A stretch of 64,000 nucleotides of DNA from Candidatus Zixiibacteriota bacterium (lineage in GTDB: Bacteria; Zixibacteria; MSB-5A5; DSPP01), in assembly GCA_022614805.1 (NCBI GenBank), contig JAKEHY010000015.1, positions 93,201 through 157,200 of the forward strand, given 5' to 3'. Below are positions 51,576 to 60,631 of the stretch, one piece after another. The notes beneath the pieces were generated by a model. That model was not told the DNA's origin and ran no database searches. It saw only the letters and a program-made list of their open reading frames with translations. The position numbers and the translations under genes were made by a program. The number at the start of each line of letters is the position of its first letter. Within the stretch, counting starts at the first letter, position 1.

Positions 51576-52427
51576 TCAGCCCTTCTCGTAACCTTCGCCG
51601 GCTTTGCTCGAATCTTTACCATAGCCCGATTCAGTGGGAGGGGCCGGCGGGTGGACGGGAGTAGATGGCGGATGAACGGGAGGCCCTTGCTCTTTGCCAT
51701 AGCCCCCCCCGCCCTTGCTGTAATCACTTTCCCCGCTTTTACCCCCTGGTGAGCTTTGCGTGCCGCCACCGCCTTTGCCGCCGCCTTCACCTTCTCCCCC
51801 TTTTTTGTAATCGCTGCTTCCACCGCCGCTCTTTTCGTAACCGCCTCCACCACCAGCTTTGCCGCCGCCTTCACCTTCTCCCCCTTTTTTGTAGTCGCTG
51901 CTTCCACCGCCGCTCTTTTCGTAGCCGCTGCCTCCGCTTTTGGCGTAACTTTCTCCTGCGCTTTTTCCTCCAGCACTTTTACTTTCCCCTTTGGCGTAAC
52001 CGGCGCCGCTTTTGCCGGGGCTTTCTCCCGCGCTTTTACCCCCTCCTTTCCCCCAGGCGTCCTTGTCGAGATTCGGGAACGTTACTTTGCAGCTGCCGGG
52101 GTCTATTCCCTCAATGCGTGCGAATCCTTTTCCGTCCAACGTCCCTTCCGCCACGCTGCCGTCCGGGAGGGCAATTTTGTACTTTTCCCCCGCCACCGGT
52201 TGGTCCTCCTCATCCACCAGCTCGATTTCAATCCAGCCCGACTTTTCCTCGTCCTGTTTGTACGGCTTTTCCGGCTCGGATTTTCCTCCCCCGCCGCCTC
52301 CCCCGCTCCCTCCGCTCCCCGCACTTCCTTCGCGCGCCTGCCCCGGCTCGGATGAGTCGGCCTCTTTCGGCTCTTCCGGCTCCGCCGGGGCCACCGCCGA
52401 ACCGGCTTTTCCGCTTTTAGGGTTCAT
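51576..52427 (-). CDS. Gly/Ser-rich T6SS-associated protein with adaptor-like beta domain
   Basis: 283 residues. After a low-complexity N-terminus, one folded unit of about 60 residues is evident (WIEIELVDEEDQPVAGEKYK ... GKGFARIEGIDPGSCKVTF), of the small beta domain type found with VgrG/LysM proteins. The C-terminal ~160 residues are Gly/Ser/Lys-rich, with a repeated GYEKSGGGSSDYKKGGEGEG unit (two copies 84 bp apart, about 51773-51927) and a PP-rich VHPPSTPVHPPAPP stretch. It follows vgrG by 14 bp. Possibly a flexible spike extension or cargo adaptor. Confidence 0.75.
   Translation of the reverse strand: MNPKSGKAGSAVAPAEPEEPKEADSSEPGQAREGSAGSGGSGGGGGGGKSEPEKPYKQDEEKSGWIEIELVDEEDQPVAGEKYKIALPDGSVAEGTLDGKGFARIEGIDPGSCKVTFPNLDKDAWGKGGGKSAGESPGKSGAGYAKGESKSAGGKSAGESYAKSGGSGYEKSGGGSSDYKKGGEGEGGGKAGGGGGYEKSGGGSSDYKKGGEGEGGGKGGGGTQSSPGGKSGESDYSKGGGGYGKEQGPPVHPPSTPVHPPAPPTESGYGKDSSKAGEGYEKG
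51773..51927 (-). repeat. 84-bp direct repeat in the Gly-rich gene
   Basis: The sequence CTTTGCCGCCGCCTTCACC begins at 51773 and again at 51857, and about 70 bp are nearly identical between the copies. They encode 28-aa low-complexity units. Confidence 0.8.
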
Positions 52428-52441
52428 TCGCCTTCTTCCGG

Positions 52442-54505
52442 CTAATTGATTTTTACGATGCCGCCCTGGATTTGCACCATCGCCTTCCCGTTGACCGAGG
52501 TTTTGGTGGCCTCCAGATCGGCGGTGGCTTTGGATTCGACTTTGAGCGGACCTGTGGATTCAATCTTTAACTGACCGGAGGTTCCGATTTTGATGCCGCC
52601 GGCCTCGATGGCGATGTGCGACCCCCCCACCTTGATGGTGACGTTCGTATCCGCCTCGATGACGATGTTGTCCGCTTTCAGATAATAATCGTTGGAGGTT
52701 TTTTCGGAATGATTGGCCTTGAACACTTCAATCACGTCTCCCTTGACCGTAAAGGAGTGGCTGCCCCCCACCTCGATGGCCTCCTTGCCGGCGACGGCGA
52801 GGTTGCGGTCCCCCTTGATTTTCTCGAGATGGTCGCTGTCGACCGTTTCGTGCCGCTTATTTTCCACATGCTCAAACTTGTCCTGTTTTACGATGAGATG
52901 GCGGTTGCGCCCCACCCATTCCCGCCGGTCGGTTTTGATGCGGATGTCGATGTCCTTTTCGGCGTGGATGAAGATTTGTTCTTTTCCCTTATTATCTTCA
53001 AATCGGATTTCGTTGAAACCATCCCCCCCTTTGGAGGAAGAGGACTTGAGCGTGCTTTTGGTTTTCTCGTCCGGCAGCTTGTAGGGGGGGAGGTTGGCGC
53101 CGTTGTACACCCGGCCGACAATAATCGGGCGGTCGGGGTCCCCTTCCAAGAAATCGACCAAAACTTCCTGGCCGATGCGGGGAATGTAAATCCCCCCCCA
53201 CCCCTTGCCGGCCCAGAGGCTGGAGACCCGCACCCACGAGGAGGATTTGTCATCCTTTTTCCCCTGCCGGTCCCAGGGGAACTGCACTTTCACGCGGCCG
53301 TAGGAATCGGTGTAAATCTCCTCTCCCTTCGGGCCGGTCACCCAGGCGTTCTGCACCCCTTTCACGACCGGTTTGGGAGTCAGGCGCGCGGGCCGAAAAA
53401 CAACCTCCTTGGGGATGCAGGCAAACCGGTTTTCGTAGGTGATTTTGGGGGCGCCGGCGGAGGGCACCGCGGGTTGGGAAGCGCTGTGCGTCACCGAAAC
53501 CAATAAATATTTGCCGCTGAAGCGGGAGTGGTCGGCCAGTTCGAAGAAAAAGCCGGGCAAAAAGCGCCGGCAGAGCGAGGCCCCTTCGGCCCGGCGCCGG
53601 GTCGCCTGCTCCTCGTCCAGACGGATTTGGGCCAAATCCTTTCCGAGAGCAGTCAAATCGCCGCTTTTGAATTTTTCGGCGTCGGAGGCTCCCCCCGTTT
53701 CCGAAACGACGTAATACCCCGGGTAATCGTAGATTTCCAGCTTGTCATCCCGGGCGGCCTTCGCCTCTCCCTCGATGAGAACGTCCGGCCGGGTGAAATT
53801 GTAATCTTTCAGGGCGGCCTTGCCGCTTTTCAACTCCTGGGCAAAGCGGAATTCATACACGGCCTCCTTGCCCGGGGCCATCGTGGCGGGCTCACGGTAA
53901 GGAATTTTTTCCGGCGCTTCTATAGCCACGACGGCGTCGGGGGAATCCCCCATCACCAGGACGGTTTCCTTGTCCTTCTGTTCGAAGAAATAAAAAATCC
54001 CATCCTCTTCCAAAAGCCGGGAGACAAAACTCCAATCGCTTTCCCGGTACTGGACGCAGTATTCCCGGGCGGGGAGGGACCGCTTTAAGGCGAAGCGGAA
54101 GCGGCTGGAGGGAACTCCGGCGGCCTCCAGCACCTCCTTGGCGATATCCTGAACCGTTTTTTTCTGAAAAATCCGGGACTGAACCCGCCGGGTCAAAAGC
54201 CAGACCTCCGGCACCAAAAGGGCCTTGTACGGGGAGAATTTTTCCCCCTTCCCCCCCTCTTCCATCCGGGAAACGAGGCCGTGTATTACACATTCCCCTT
54301 CCGCGCTTTTGATGGTCAAGGAGGCCGGCTGGCCGACGACGGCGTTCAAATCAATTTCGGCGTCGTCGCTGGCCAGCTCCAGTTGGAAGAAAAAAAGATG
54401 GGAAAGCTCCTCCCGCCCGGTGAAGGCCACCACCCGCAGGTCGCCGGTGTATCCTTTGGACTCGAAAAGAAAATCGGCTTCCGAGCCGCGGCGTAAAATG
54501 GCCAC
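52442..54505 (-). CDS. vgrG: VgrG spike protein (TssI)
   Basis: 687 residues. N-terminal gp27-like region (FQLELASDDAEIDLNAVVGQP; RESDWSFVSRLLEEDGIFY), gp5-like OB-fold (GRVKVQFPWDR, SSSWVRVSSLWAGKGWGG, RIGQEVLVDFLEGDPDRPI, GRVYN), then a beta-helix needle (GKEQIFIHAEKDIDIRI and following repeats). No effector extension at the C-terminus, so cargo must bind separately, consistent with the PAAR-like, LysM and OmpA proteins in the same run. Its GTG start directly follows the clpV stop (TAGGTG). Confidence 0.97.
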   Translation of the reverse strand: MAILRRGSEADFLFESKGYTGDLRVVAFTGREELSHLFFFQLELASDDAEIDLNAVVGQPASLTIKSAEGECVIHGLVSRMEEGGKGEKFSPYKALLVPEVWLLTRRVQSRIFQKKTVQDIAKEVLEAAGVPSSRFRFALKRSLPAREYCVQYRESDWSFVSRLLEEDGIFYFFEQKDKETVLVMGDSPDAVVAIEAPEKIPYREPATMAPGKEAVYEFRFAQELKSGKAALKDYNFTRPDVLIEGEAKAARDDKLEIYDYPGYYVVSETGGASDAEKFKSGDLTALGKDLAQIRLDEEQATRRRAEGASLCRRFLPGFFFELADHSRFSGKYLLVSVTHSASQPAVPSAGAPKITYENRFACIPKEVVFRPARLTPKPVVKGVQNAWVTGPKGEEIYTDSYGRVKVQFPWDRQGKKDDKSSSWVRVSSLWAGKGWGGIYIPRIGQEVLVDFLEGDPDRPIIVGRVYNGANLPPYKLPDEKTKSTLKSSSSKGGDGFNEIRFEDNKGKEQIFIHAEKDIDIRIKTDRREWVGRNRHLIVKQDKFEHVENKRHETVDSDHLEKIKGDRNLAVAGKEAIEVGGSHSFTVKGDVIEVFKANHSEKTSNDYYLKADNIVIEADTNVTIKVGGSHIAIEAGGIKIGTSGQLKIESTGPLKVESKATADLEATKTSVNGKAMVQIQGGIVKIN

Positions 54506-57199
54506 CTATTCCGCCACTTCGGCCGCTTCCGGCTGGGCCGCTTCCACCTCCTTGGGGGAAGCCGGTTTCTCATTTTCGGAAAACCGGAAACTGAACTCGC
54601 CGCCCGAGTCGATGCCCAAAAACAGTTTTTCCGGCAGCGGCCCCAAACTCATCCGCTGGAGAAGTTCGGTTGAAATTTTGGGCAGGAGGGTTCCCTGCAT
54701 AATGTGGTCGATGTTGCGCGCCCCGGTCTCCACCTCCCGGCAGCGGGAGGCAATCTGCTCCACGACCGCATCATCGTAAACGAGGCCCATTTTGTGGCTG
54801 TCCGCGAGCCGGGAAACGAGGCGTCCCAACTTGAGCCGGACGATTTCCGCCAGAGTCTCCGGCGGCAGGGGGAAGAATGGAATAACGGTCATCCGCCCCA
54901 CCAGAGCGGGCTTAAAGTGTTTGTTTAAGGTCGGCCGGATGGCGGTTGTAATCTCTTCCGCTTTCGGGCGCGGCTTGGCAAACCCCATCTGGGTGATGAG
55001 GTCGGTCGCCAAATTGGAGGTCATAAAGACCACCGTATTCTTGAAATCTATAAGCCGGCCTTCGCCGTCGGAGAGCATCCCCTTGTCGAAAACCTGATAA
55101 AACAAATTCATCACTTCCGGGTCGGCCTTTTCCACTTCGTCCAACAAAACAACCGAGTAGGGGCGCTGGCGCACCGCTTCGGTCAAAACCCCTCCCTCTC
55201 CGTAGCCGACGTATCCGGGCGGGGAGCCGATCAAGCGGGAGACGGTATGCTTTTCCTGAAACTCGGACATATTGATGGTGGTGATGAAGCGCTCCCCGCC
55301 GAAAAGCAAATCCGCCACGCCGAGGGCGCATTCGGTTTTCCCGACGCCGGAGGGGCCGACGAAAAGGAAAACTCCAATCGGTTTGTTCGGGTCGTTGATT
55401 CCCGCCTTGGAGGCCCGGATACCCTTCGCCACCATCTCCACGGCGAAATCCTGCCCTTTGATGCGCTGCTTCAGCCGGGCGTCGAAGTTCAAGACCGCGG
55501 CGGCATCGTCCGACACCATTTTGCCGACGGGAATGCCGGTCCAGTCCGAAACCACTCGGGCGATGACTTCCGGGTTCACCTCGACCGGAATCAGAATCTC
55601 CTTGCCGCGCACTTTTTCCAATTTCTCCCGCTCCGCTTTCAATTTTTGGGACAAATCCCCGTTTCCGGCAGCGCCTGTCTTTTTGGCTTCCTCCACCAAC
55701 TTTTTGCAGGCGGCCATAAACTCGTCCACCATTTTTTTCTCGTTTTGCCAGCGGTCCGTCAGCCCTTTCAACTCTTCCCGGCGTTTAGTGATTTCCGGGT
55801 TGATTTCGGCAAACCGCTCCCGGTTTATCTCCGCTCCGACCGACTGGTCTTTTTGATAGGCGGAAAGCTCCCGCTCCAAGGCCTGAATTTTCCTTTCCAA
55901 ATCGTCAATTCCGGCCGGCTTGGAAGAGAGGGCGATTTTCACCCGGGCGGCGCAGGTATCCACCAAATCGACCGCCTTGTCCGGCAGCTGCCGACCCGAA
56001 ATGTAGCGGGAGGAGAGCCGCGCGGCGGAAACGAGGGCCTCATCCAAAAGGGTGACGTTATGGTATTTTTCGTATTTTTCCCGAAGCCCCCGCAGCATCA
56101 GAACGGTCGATTCCTCGGAGGGTTCGTCCAGCTTGACCAGCTGGAAGCGGCGGGCCAAAGCGGCATCCTTTTCAAAATATTTTTTGTACTCCGACCAGGT
56201 GGTGGCGGCGACGGTGCGCAGCTCGCCCCGGGCCAAAGCCGGCTTCAGCAAACTGGCGGCGTCCGAGCCGCCAGCGGCGGCTCCTGCGCCGATTAGCATG
56301 TGGGCTTCGTCAATGAACAGAATAATCGGTTTGGCGGAGGATTTGACTTCGCTGATGACCGATTTTAACCGGTTTTCAAACTCCCCTTTGACTCCGGCTC
56401 CGGCCTGCAGAAGCCCCAAATCCAGCCCGAGGAGGGAAACGTTTTTCAAAAGGTCGGGCACGTCCCCTTCGGCGATGCGCAGCGCGAGTCCCTCAACCAC
56501 CGCCGTTTTTCCAACGCCCGGGTCGCCGACGACGATAGGGTTGTTCTTCCGGCGGCCGGCGAGGATATCGATAATCTGGCGGATTTCGACGTCCCGGCCG
56601 AAGACCGGGTCGATTTCCCCCTTCTTGGCCCGGGCGGTGAAGTCGGTGGTAAATCTTGCCAAAGCCGTATCCCCGGCGGGGGCTCCCTCTTCCCCACCCT
56701 TGGTCGGTTTGGGGGTATCTTTTTCCTCCGAGGAGGAAACGATGATGTCGAAGAATTCCTTCTTCAGCTGCTCCTTGGAAATTTCGTCTATCAAATCCCC
56801 CGCCCGGCCGGTGAGATAGCGGTGCGGGTTTTCCATAATCCCGGCAAAAAGGGCGCCGGAGCGGAGTTCCGTAAGTCCGTAATCGACCGAGCCGACCACC
56901 CAGCTTTCCTGAAACCATTCCGGGATTAAAGGCGAAAAGACCGGCTTGCCGGGGTTGCCGGACTTCATATCGTCCAAATCGCGCTGCAGAGCGGAAACGA
57001 GGCGGGGGGTTTCGATTTCAAACCGGCGCAGAATCAAGGTGACGTCGCCGGTCAGGTCCTCCACCATTTTGGAAAAAATATGTTCCGGGGCGATTTCGTA
57101 GTGGGAGCGGGAGACGCACAGCCCCGCGGCGGCTTCCAGATATTTGTGGCAGGGGTGGTTCAGTTTCTGGATAAGCGCTTTCAGTTCGACTTTGGCCAT
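54506..57199 (-). CDS. clpV: T6SS AAA+ ATPase ClpV (TssH)
   Basis: 897 residues of ClpB/ClpV type: an N-terminal Clp_N repeat domain (about 1-160), first AAA+ module (Walker A GDPGVGKTAVVEG; IDEAHMLIGAGAA), a middle coiled-coil (about 430-520) and second AAA+ module (Walker A GPSGVGKTECALG; LLDEVEKADP). The lack of a full-length ClpB M-domain and the T6SS context support ClpV, which disassembles the contracted TssB/TssC sheath. The tail (about 850-897) is acidic/proline-rich. Start at ATG 57199. Confidence 0.95.
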   Translation of the reverse strand: MAKVELKALIQKLNHPCHKYLEAAAGLCVSRSHYEIAPEHIFSKMVEDLTGDVTLILRRFEIETPRLVSALQRDLDDMKSGNPGKPVFSPLIPEWFQESWVVGSVDYGLTELRSGALFAGIMENPHRYLTGRAGDLIDEISKEQLKKEFFDIIVSSSEEKDTPKPTKGGEEGAPAGDTALARFTTDFTARAKKGEIDPVFGRDVEIRQIIDILAGRRKNNPIVVGDPGVGKTAVVEGLALRIAEGDVPDLLKNVSLLGLDLGLLQAGAGVKGEFENRLKSVISEVKSSAKPIILFIDEAHMLIGAGAAAGGSDAASLLKPALARGELRTVAATTWSEYKKYFEKDAALARRFQLVKLDEPSEESTVLMLRGLREKYEKYHNVTLLDEALVSAARLSSRYISGRQLPDKAVDLVDTCAARVKIALSSKPAGIDDLERKIQALERELSAYQKDQSVGAEINRERFAEINPEITKRREELKGLTDRWQNEKKMVDEFMAACKKLVEEAKKTGAAGNGDLSQKLKAEREKLEKVRGKEILIPVEVNPEVIARVVSDWTGIPVGKMVSDDAAAVLNFDARLKQRIKGQDFAVEMVAKGIRASKAGINDPNKPIGVFLFVGPSGVGKTECALGVADLLFGGERFITTINMSEFQEKHTVSRLIGSPPGYVGYGEGGVLTEAVRQRPYSVVLLDEVEKADPEVMNLFYQVFDKGMLSDGEGRLIDFKNTVVFMTSNLATDLITQMGFAKPRPKAEEITTAIRPTLNKHFKPALVGRMTVIPFFPLPPETLAEIVRLKLGRLVSRLADSHKMGLVYDDAVVEQIASRCREVETGARNIDHIMQGTLLPKISTELLQRMSLGPLPEKLFLGIDSGGEFSFRFSENEKPASPKEVEAAQPEAAEVAE

Positions 57200-57236
57200 A
57201 GCCGTCCTTTCAAAAATTTATGTTAATTACCCCCTA

Positions 57237-57265
57237 AAGATAAGGCCGGATGGGGGCGGAAGCAA
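57237..57265 (-). promoter_or_regulatory. candidate sigma-70 promoter of clpV
   Basis: On the - strand TTGCTT (57265-57260), a 17-bp spacer, then TATCTT (57242-57237), about 40 bp before the ATG. It suggests that clpV-vgrG and the following genes can be expressed separately from tssE/F/G. Confidence 0.4.
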
Positions 57266-57420
57266 GCGCAAAGATTGACGATTGAAAAGCAAAAGCAATT
57301 GGGGGGAAATTTGACAAAAAAGGTGGGAAAAGAGTTGGAAATTTGGGATTTTTGGGTGGAGGTGTAGCGGGATTTTTGAGGGGGCTGCAAAATCGGGGGG
57401 ATTTTGCAGGTGAATTTGCG

Positions 57421-57505
57421 ACCTAACCCCCTAACCCCCTTCCCGAAACGGGAAGGGGGAACAGAGGGAAACCCCTCCTTAGTCCTCCCCTGCAAGGGGA
57501 GGAGA
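57421..57505. repeat. palindromic intergenic repeat (TTCCCGAAACGGGAA type)
   Basis: ACCTAACCCCCTAACCCCC precedes the palindrome CTTCCCGAAACGGGAAG. A second hairpin CTCCCCTGCAAGGGGAG follows. Related copy at 58160-58201. Confidence 0.75.
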
Positions 57506-57618
57506 TAAAAACAAGTCATAAGGAGAGGGAGGGGCAGGCCGGGAGGCCTGCCCCTTGGCCTTTCCTTTTTTTCCCTCAACCCGCCTTTGGCGGGTTTGGG
57601 ATCTTCGCTTCGCTTCGA

Positions 57619-57946
57619 GTTTCGTGCGCAACGGGTTTTAAAACGGCAGTGAAAGTGGGAGAACAGACCGTTTTAGGGTCTTCTCCGTACGGCCTGCCTG
57701 TTTTTTTGTTCTGCCTTGCGCGCGGCAAGCCCCGCGAAGGCACTACTGGTCTATAAGCGCTGGTCCCTTTCAAAGACCAAGCGCGGTCCGGGTATAAGGA
57801 AAGCTGCCGTCCTTTCCCCCAAGCAATAGGGGAAATCAACCCCGCAAGGGAAGGGCCCCGTGTTCTTTGCTTTACCGGTTCCCTTGTCCTTTTGGGGTTC
57901 GGTTTTGGCACGCCAGCGGCGCCCAAACCGACCCGTTGCACGAAAC
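57619..57946. ncRNA. candidate structured RNA or MITE beside clpV
   Basis: A closing stem joins 57619-57636 (GTTTCGTGCGCAACGGGT) and 57931-57946 (ACCCGTTGCACGAAAC), 16 bp with a 2-nt bulge. Inside lie at least five further strong stems: 57658-57686 (GGAGAA/TTCTCC plus GACC/GGTC), 57712-57742 (TGCCTT/AAGGCA with inner CGCGG/CCGCG), 57757-57784 (GCGCTGGTC/GACCA-GCGC), 57813-57835 (TTTCCCC/GGGGAAA) and 57900-57930 (CGGTTT/AAACCG, then GGC/GCC). Strand is unresolved. I see neither RNase P, SRP, 6S nor tmRNA signatures. Ends as terminal inverted repeats would equally fit a non-autonomous transposable element. Confidence 0.5.
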
Positions 57947-58159
57947 AGGGATGGTGGGTGGGGGATTGGGGAAGACCCTAAACCCCTCCTAACCAGGCTC
58001 TGCCTGGCCGGACAGGCTCACACACGTCCCTCTATATAATAGCGCCCTCTGGACAACTCGCTCGAAAGTTTGAGTGAATTTGTTCATAATCCCGGCGAAA
58101 AAGGATTGAATTTGGCGGAAAGGGAGGCGAAAAGGTTGGGGAAATTGACGATTGAAAGA

Positions 58160-58225
58160 TACCTAACCCCCTGGCCCCCTTCCCGAAACGGGAAGGGGGA
58201 AGGGCACGTGCAACGTGCCCCATAC
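58160..58225. repeat. palindromic intergenic repeats
   Basis: ACCTAACCCCCTGGCCCCC with CTTCCCGAAACGGGAAG, then GGGCACGTGCAACGTGCCC. Same family as 57421-57462. Confidence 0.75.
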
Positions 58226-58436
58226 AAAGACACCCCCTCCGGGGCTATGCGCCTTGTCCCCCTTACCTTTCGACAAGCTCAAGGTCTTCGGAGTACAGGG
58301 GGACAGAAAGACAGGGACCCTCTGTCATTCACTTAGAAGTTGTTGCGTTTTTGTAATTAGACCCCCCGGCCTCGCGATACATGTCTTTCCCAATCTCAAA
58401 CGGGACACGGCAAGGAGAGCCCGAAACGTCCCGCCG

Positions 58437-60155
58437 CTATCGCTGCTTCAACTGATTGAGCTTTTCTTTGAGTTCGGAATTTTTTGGATTCAATTTCAGG
58501 GCCGTTTCAAGACTTTTAATTGCAAGCTCTTTGTCTTTTCGGGCCGCATAAAGGTCGCTTAAGGCTTCATAGGTAATCCATGACTGCGGATCGGCTTCGG
58601 CGTTCAGGTTAAGCACCTCGATGGCATAATCCAGTTTCTCTTTCCGGAGCAGCCGTTGGCCGAGGCCAAACATTTCCTCCTGAACGTTATAGTAAAGATT
58701 GACCGGGTCGTTTCTAAACATGCGGAATCTGCGTTTCGCCAGTTCCACGTCTTTTTTTGCGAAGGCCTCTTCCAATAATTCGCCGAGCGGTTTTTGGAGA
58801 ACGTAGTTAAGGATGAGTTTCATGGCCGGGTCAGAGTTGGTGCGATACTGTTCCGATGTCAGTTCGGCCGTCAAATGGGGGGCCGTCCAGGGGCGGGTAT
58901 CCCACGGGTACCAGTCCTGCCAGTAATAAATGGAAACCCGGACCGTCAACCCGCTGTTTGGGAGCATGATTTTACGCGAATCGCCGTAGCTATTCCCTTT
59001 CGACCCGGAGGGTTCCCCTACAAAAAGGGTGTTGGAGTACCGCTCCAAATCGTTCACCAAAAATTGGGCCGCCGAGAAGGTGCTCCGTCCGATAATGGTG
59101 AACAGCCTGCCCGGCCGGTTAAGCGGTGAACGGATGATTTCCGCAACGAGCGGAGGCAGGAGGGTGCCATTACCTCCCCGATTCAACCGAAGGTCCAAGA
59201 CGAGTTTTTCGGCTTTGCTTGAATCCACAAAAGCAAAGAGGCGTTTGGAAAAAGCGGCCAGCGTTTCGGTTTCTTTATCTCCAACCTGGTTAATCTGAAC
59301 ATATACAGCCCTCGACTCGGGCAGGTATTCGAACCAGAACTTGTTCTGCGGATCTTGCAACCATAAAGGCGGCTGCGTTTTCGCCCCATCGCGCATATCC
59401 ACCCAGCCCTCCTTGGACATCCAACTCAAATCCACGTCGGAAGGCATTATTTCCGCCAGCCCGGAAGGGTGGAGGAGAACCGTCTGCTCTTGCCCGTTTT
59501 TTTCGATGACCACGGCGGCGGCTTCCAGGTCATCGGTTATTTCGAGGCCGTGGAGCACTTCCGGCATAACGAGCAGTTGCGGTGCGAAGAACTTTACCCC
59601 CATTTCATTATCATGCCCGATTATTTCCCGCACCCGCGCGACGGCCTGCTGGGTCGAAAGTTTCCCAATCCGGATGACTCGTGCGCCAACGAGCCCAGCA
59701 TCTTCCTTTTCGGCCGCTCTGATAAAAAAGCCGTCTTTGAAGAGGTATAATTTAATGGGCAGCGTATGGAAGCCGATTTTGGGGTCGCGGGTCGGATAAA
59801 TGTTTGTGTGCCCATCCCCCACCATCGCAACTATGCGGGCCATCTCCAATATGATTTCATGCCTGGCAAGCCGGGGAATCCGCTGGTGCAGATTTTGGAC
59901 GGCTTCTTCAAACTGCTCGCGCGATATGGTGTGAAACAGATTCTTGTGACGCTTTGGCATTTCCTGCACCATATAGCGCAAGTCCTCCTGCCATGCTTCG
60001 GATGTGCTTTTGCCGAAGGGAGTGCTTGTTTGCCCGTCGGCCGGTGTGAAACCAAGGGACGGGAAACACCAAACCAACAATGCTGATAGCAAAAATTTCT
60101 TCACCCATAGAGGGGTTTTTGGGCGATAAGTTCCGGTAGAAGCCATTATTGCCAT
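58437..60155 (-). CDS. S41-family peptidase-like protein with TPR tail
   Basis: 572 residues. An N-terminal hydrophobic signal (FLLSALLVWCFPSLGF) indicates export. Residues about 45-410 resemble tail-specific-protease-type S41 peptidases: VGDGHTNIYP near the N-terminus, LVLDLRLNRGGNGTLL, and nucleophile-like GRSTFSAAQF, then GEPSGSKGNSYGD. The last ~150 residues contain TPR-like helices (DYAIEVLNLNAEADPQSW, LAIKSLETALKLNPKNSELKE). It interrupts the T6SS run between tssG and clpV, is flanked on both sides by palindromic repeats, and is probably not part of the apparatus. Confidence 0.82.
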   Translation of the reverse strand: MAIMASTGTYRPKTPLWVKKFLLSALLVWCFPSLGFTPADGQTSTPFGKSTSEAWQEDLRYMVQEMPKRHKNLFHTISREQFEEAVQNLHQRIPRLARHEIILEMARIVAMVGDGHTNIYPTRDPKIGFHTLPIKLYLFKDGFFIRAAEKEDAGLVGARVIRIGKLSTQQAVARVREIIGHDNEMGVKFFAPQLLVMPEVLHGLEITDDLEAAAVVIEKNGQEQTVLLHPSGLAEIMPSDVDLSWMSKEGWVDMRDGAKTQPPLWLQDPQNKFWFEYLPESRAVYVQINQVGDKETETLAAFSKRLFAFVDSSKAEKLVLDLRLNRGGNGTLLPPLVAEIIRSPLNRPGRLFTIIGRSTFSAAQFLVNDLERYSNTLFVGEPSGSKGNSYGDSRKIMLPNSGLTVRVSIYYWQDWYPWDTRPWTAPHLTAELTSEQYRTNSDPAMKLILNYVLQKPLGELLEEAFAKKDVELAKRRFRMFRNDPVNLYYNVQEEMFGLGQRLLRKEKLDYAIEVLNLNAEADPQSWITYEALSDLYAARKDKELAIKSLETALKLNPKNSELKEKLNQLKQR

Positions 60156-60440
60156 TCAATTAGATATACGCCCTTTGGCTGCAATGGTTGCGGGGCCGGC
60201 TCGCGAAAGAGGGGATGAAAAAAACGGGCAGGCACCCCTCGACTCCGCTCGGGGCAAGCAGAGGCCTGCCCCTACAAAATAACCCCCTATAGTCCCCCTT
60301 AAGTACAGGGGGACAAAAGAAACAGAGATTAAAGACTGGAGATTGGAGATTCGTCCACCCGTCTCCGCCCGGGCGAGGCGACCTCGCCCCTACGAAAATG
60401 GGCAGGTTTCAAACCTGCCCCTACAATTCAAATTATTTTC
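60156..60440. repeat. cluster of palindromic intergenic repeats
   Basis: No gene. Units include GGGCAGG...CCTGCCCCTAC (about 60229-60277), a CCCCCTATAGTCCCCCTTAAG/ACAGGGGGAC unit, GGGCGAGGCGACCTCGCCCCTAC (about 60371-60393) and GGGCAGGTTTCAAACCTGCCCCTAC (about 60400-60424). Confidence 0.75.
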
Positions 60441-60475
60441 TTAACCAAACACCACGGGCACGTCTTTGCCGGGGC
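60441..60475 (-). pseudogene. duplicated remnant of the tssG 3' end
   Basis: On the - strand this reads ...PGKDVPVVFG-stop, against PGKDVAVVFS-stop at the true tssG end (60632-60666). The DNA matches at TTAAC-AAACAC-AC and TCTTTGCCGGGGC. It is separated from tssG by a block of palindromic repeats. Confidence 0.65.
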
Positions 60476-60483
60476 TTTTAACC

Positions 60484-60631
60484 TCCCCTTAATCCCCTCC
60501 TTCGTAAGGAGGGGACAAAAAATAGGCACGTGGCGACGTGCCCCTACGGATGTGCAAGACAAAAGCGGGCGGGTTGGGGTCGCCGGAAGCGACCAGAATA
60601 AACCCGCCCCTACAAATACAAAATTCTTGTT
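60484..60631. repeat. palindromic repeat block between tssG and its remnant
   Basis: Contains CCTCCTTCGTAAGGAGG, GGCACGTGGCGACGTGCC-CCTAC, and GGCGGGTT...GGTCGCCGGAAGCGACC...AACCCGCCCCTAC, the last closely similar to the unit at about 5662-5712. Confidence 0.75.

Larger units (their letters stand above)
57266..58436. other. intergenic region upstream of clpV
   Basis: About 1.2 kb without a credible coding gene. It contains palindromic repeats at about 57421-57505 and 58160-58225, the multi-hairpin element at 57619-57946, and a hairpin CCAGGCTCTGCCTGG (about 57993-58007). The interrupted reading frames here translate the repeats and are not convincing. Confidence 0.65.

Noticed and set aside
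57223-57579. 118-aa open frame on the - strand
   Set aside because: It translates palindromic repeats and AT/GC-skewed intergenic DNA.
57576-57941. 121-aa open frame on the - strand upstream of clpV
   Set aside because: It has no recognisable domain or Shine-Dalgarno and coincides with the multi-hairpin element; the frame is better explained by structured DNA/RNA.
57619-57946. RNase P, SRP, tmRNA or 6S RNA
   Set aside because: The conserved cores of these RNAs (for example the RNase P GAGGAAAGTCC, the SRP GGAAGG loop, the tmRNA tRNA-like ends) were not found on either strand.
58070-58336. 88-aa + strand open frame
   Set aside because: Consists mostly of palindromic repeat sequence.
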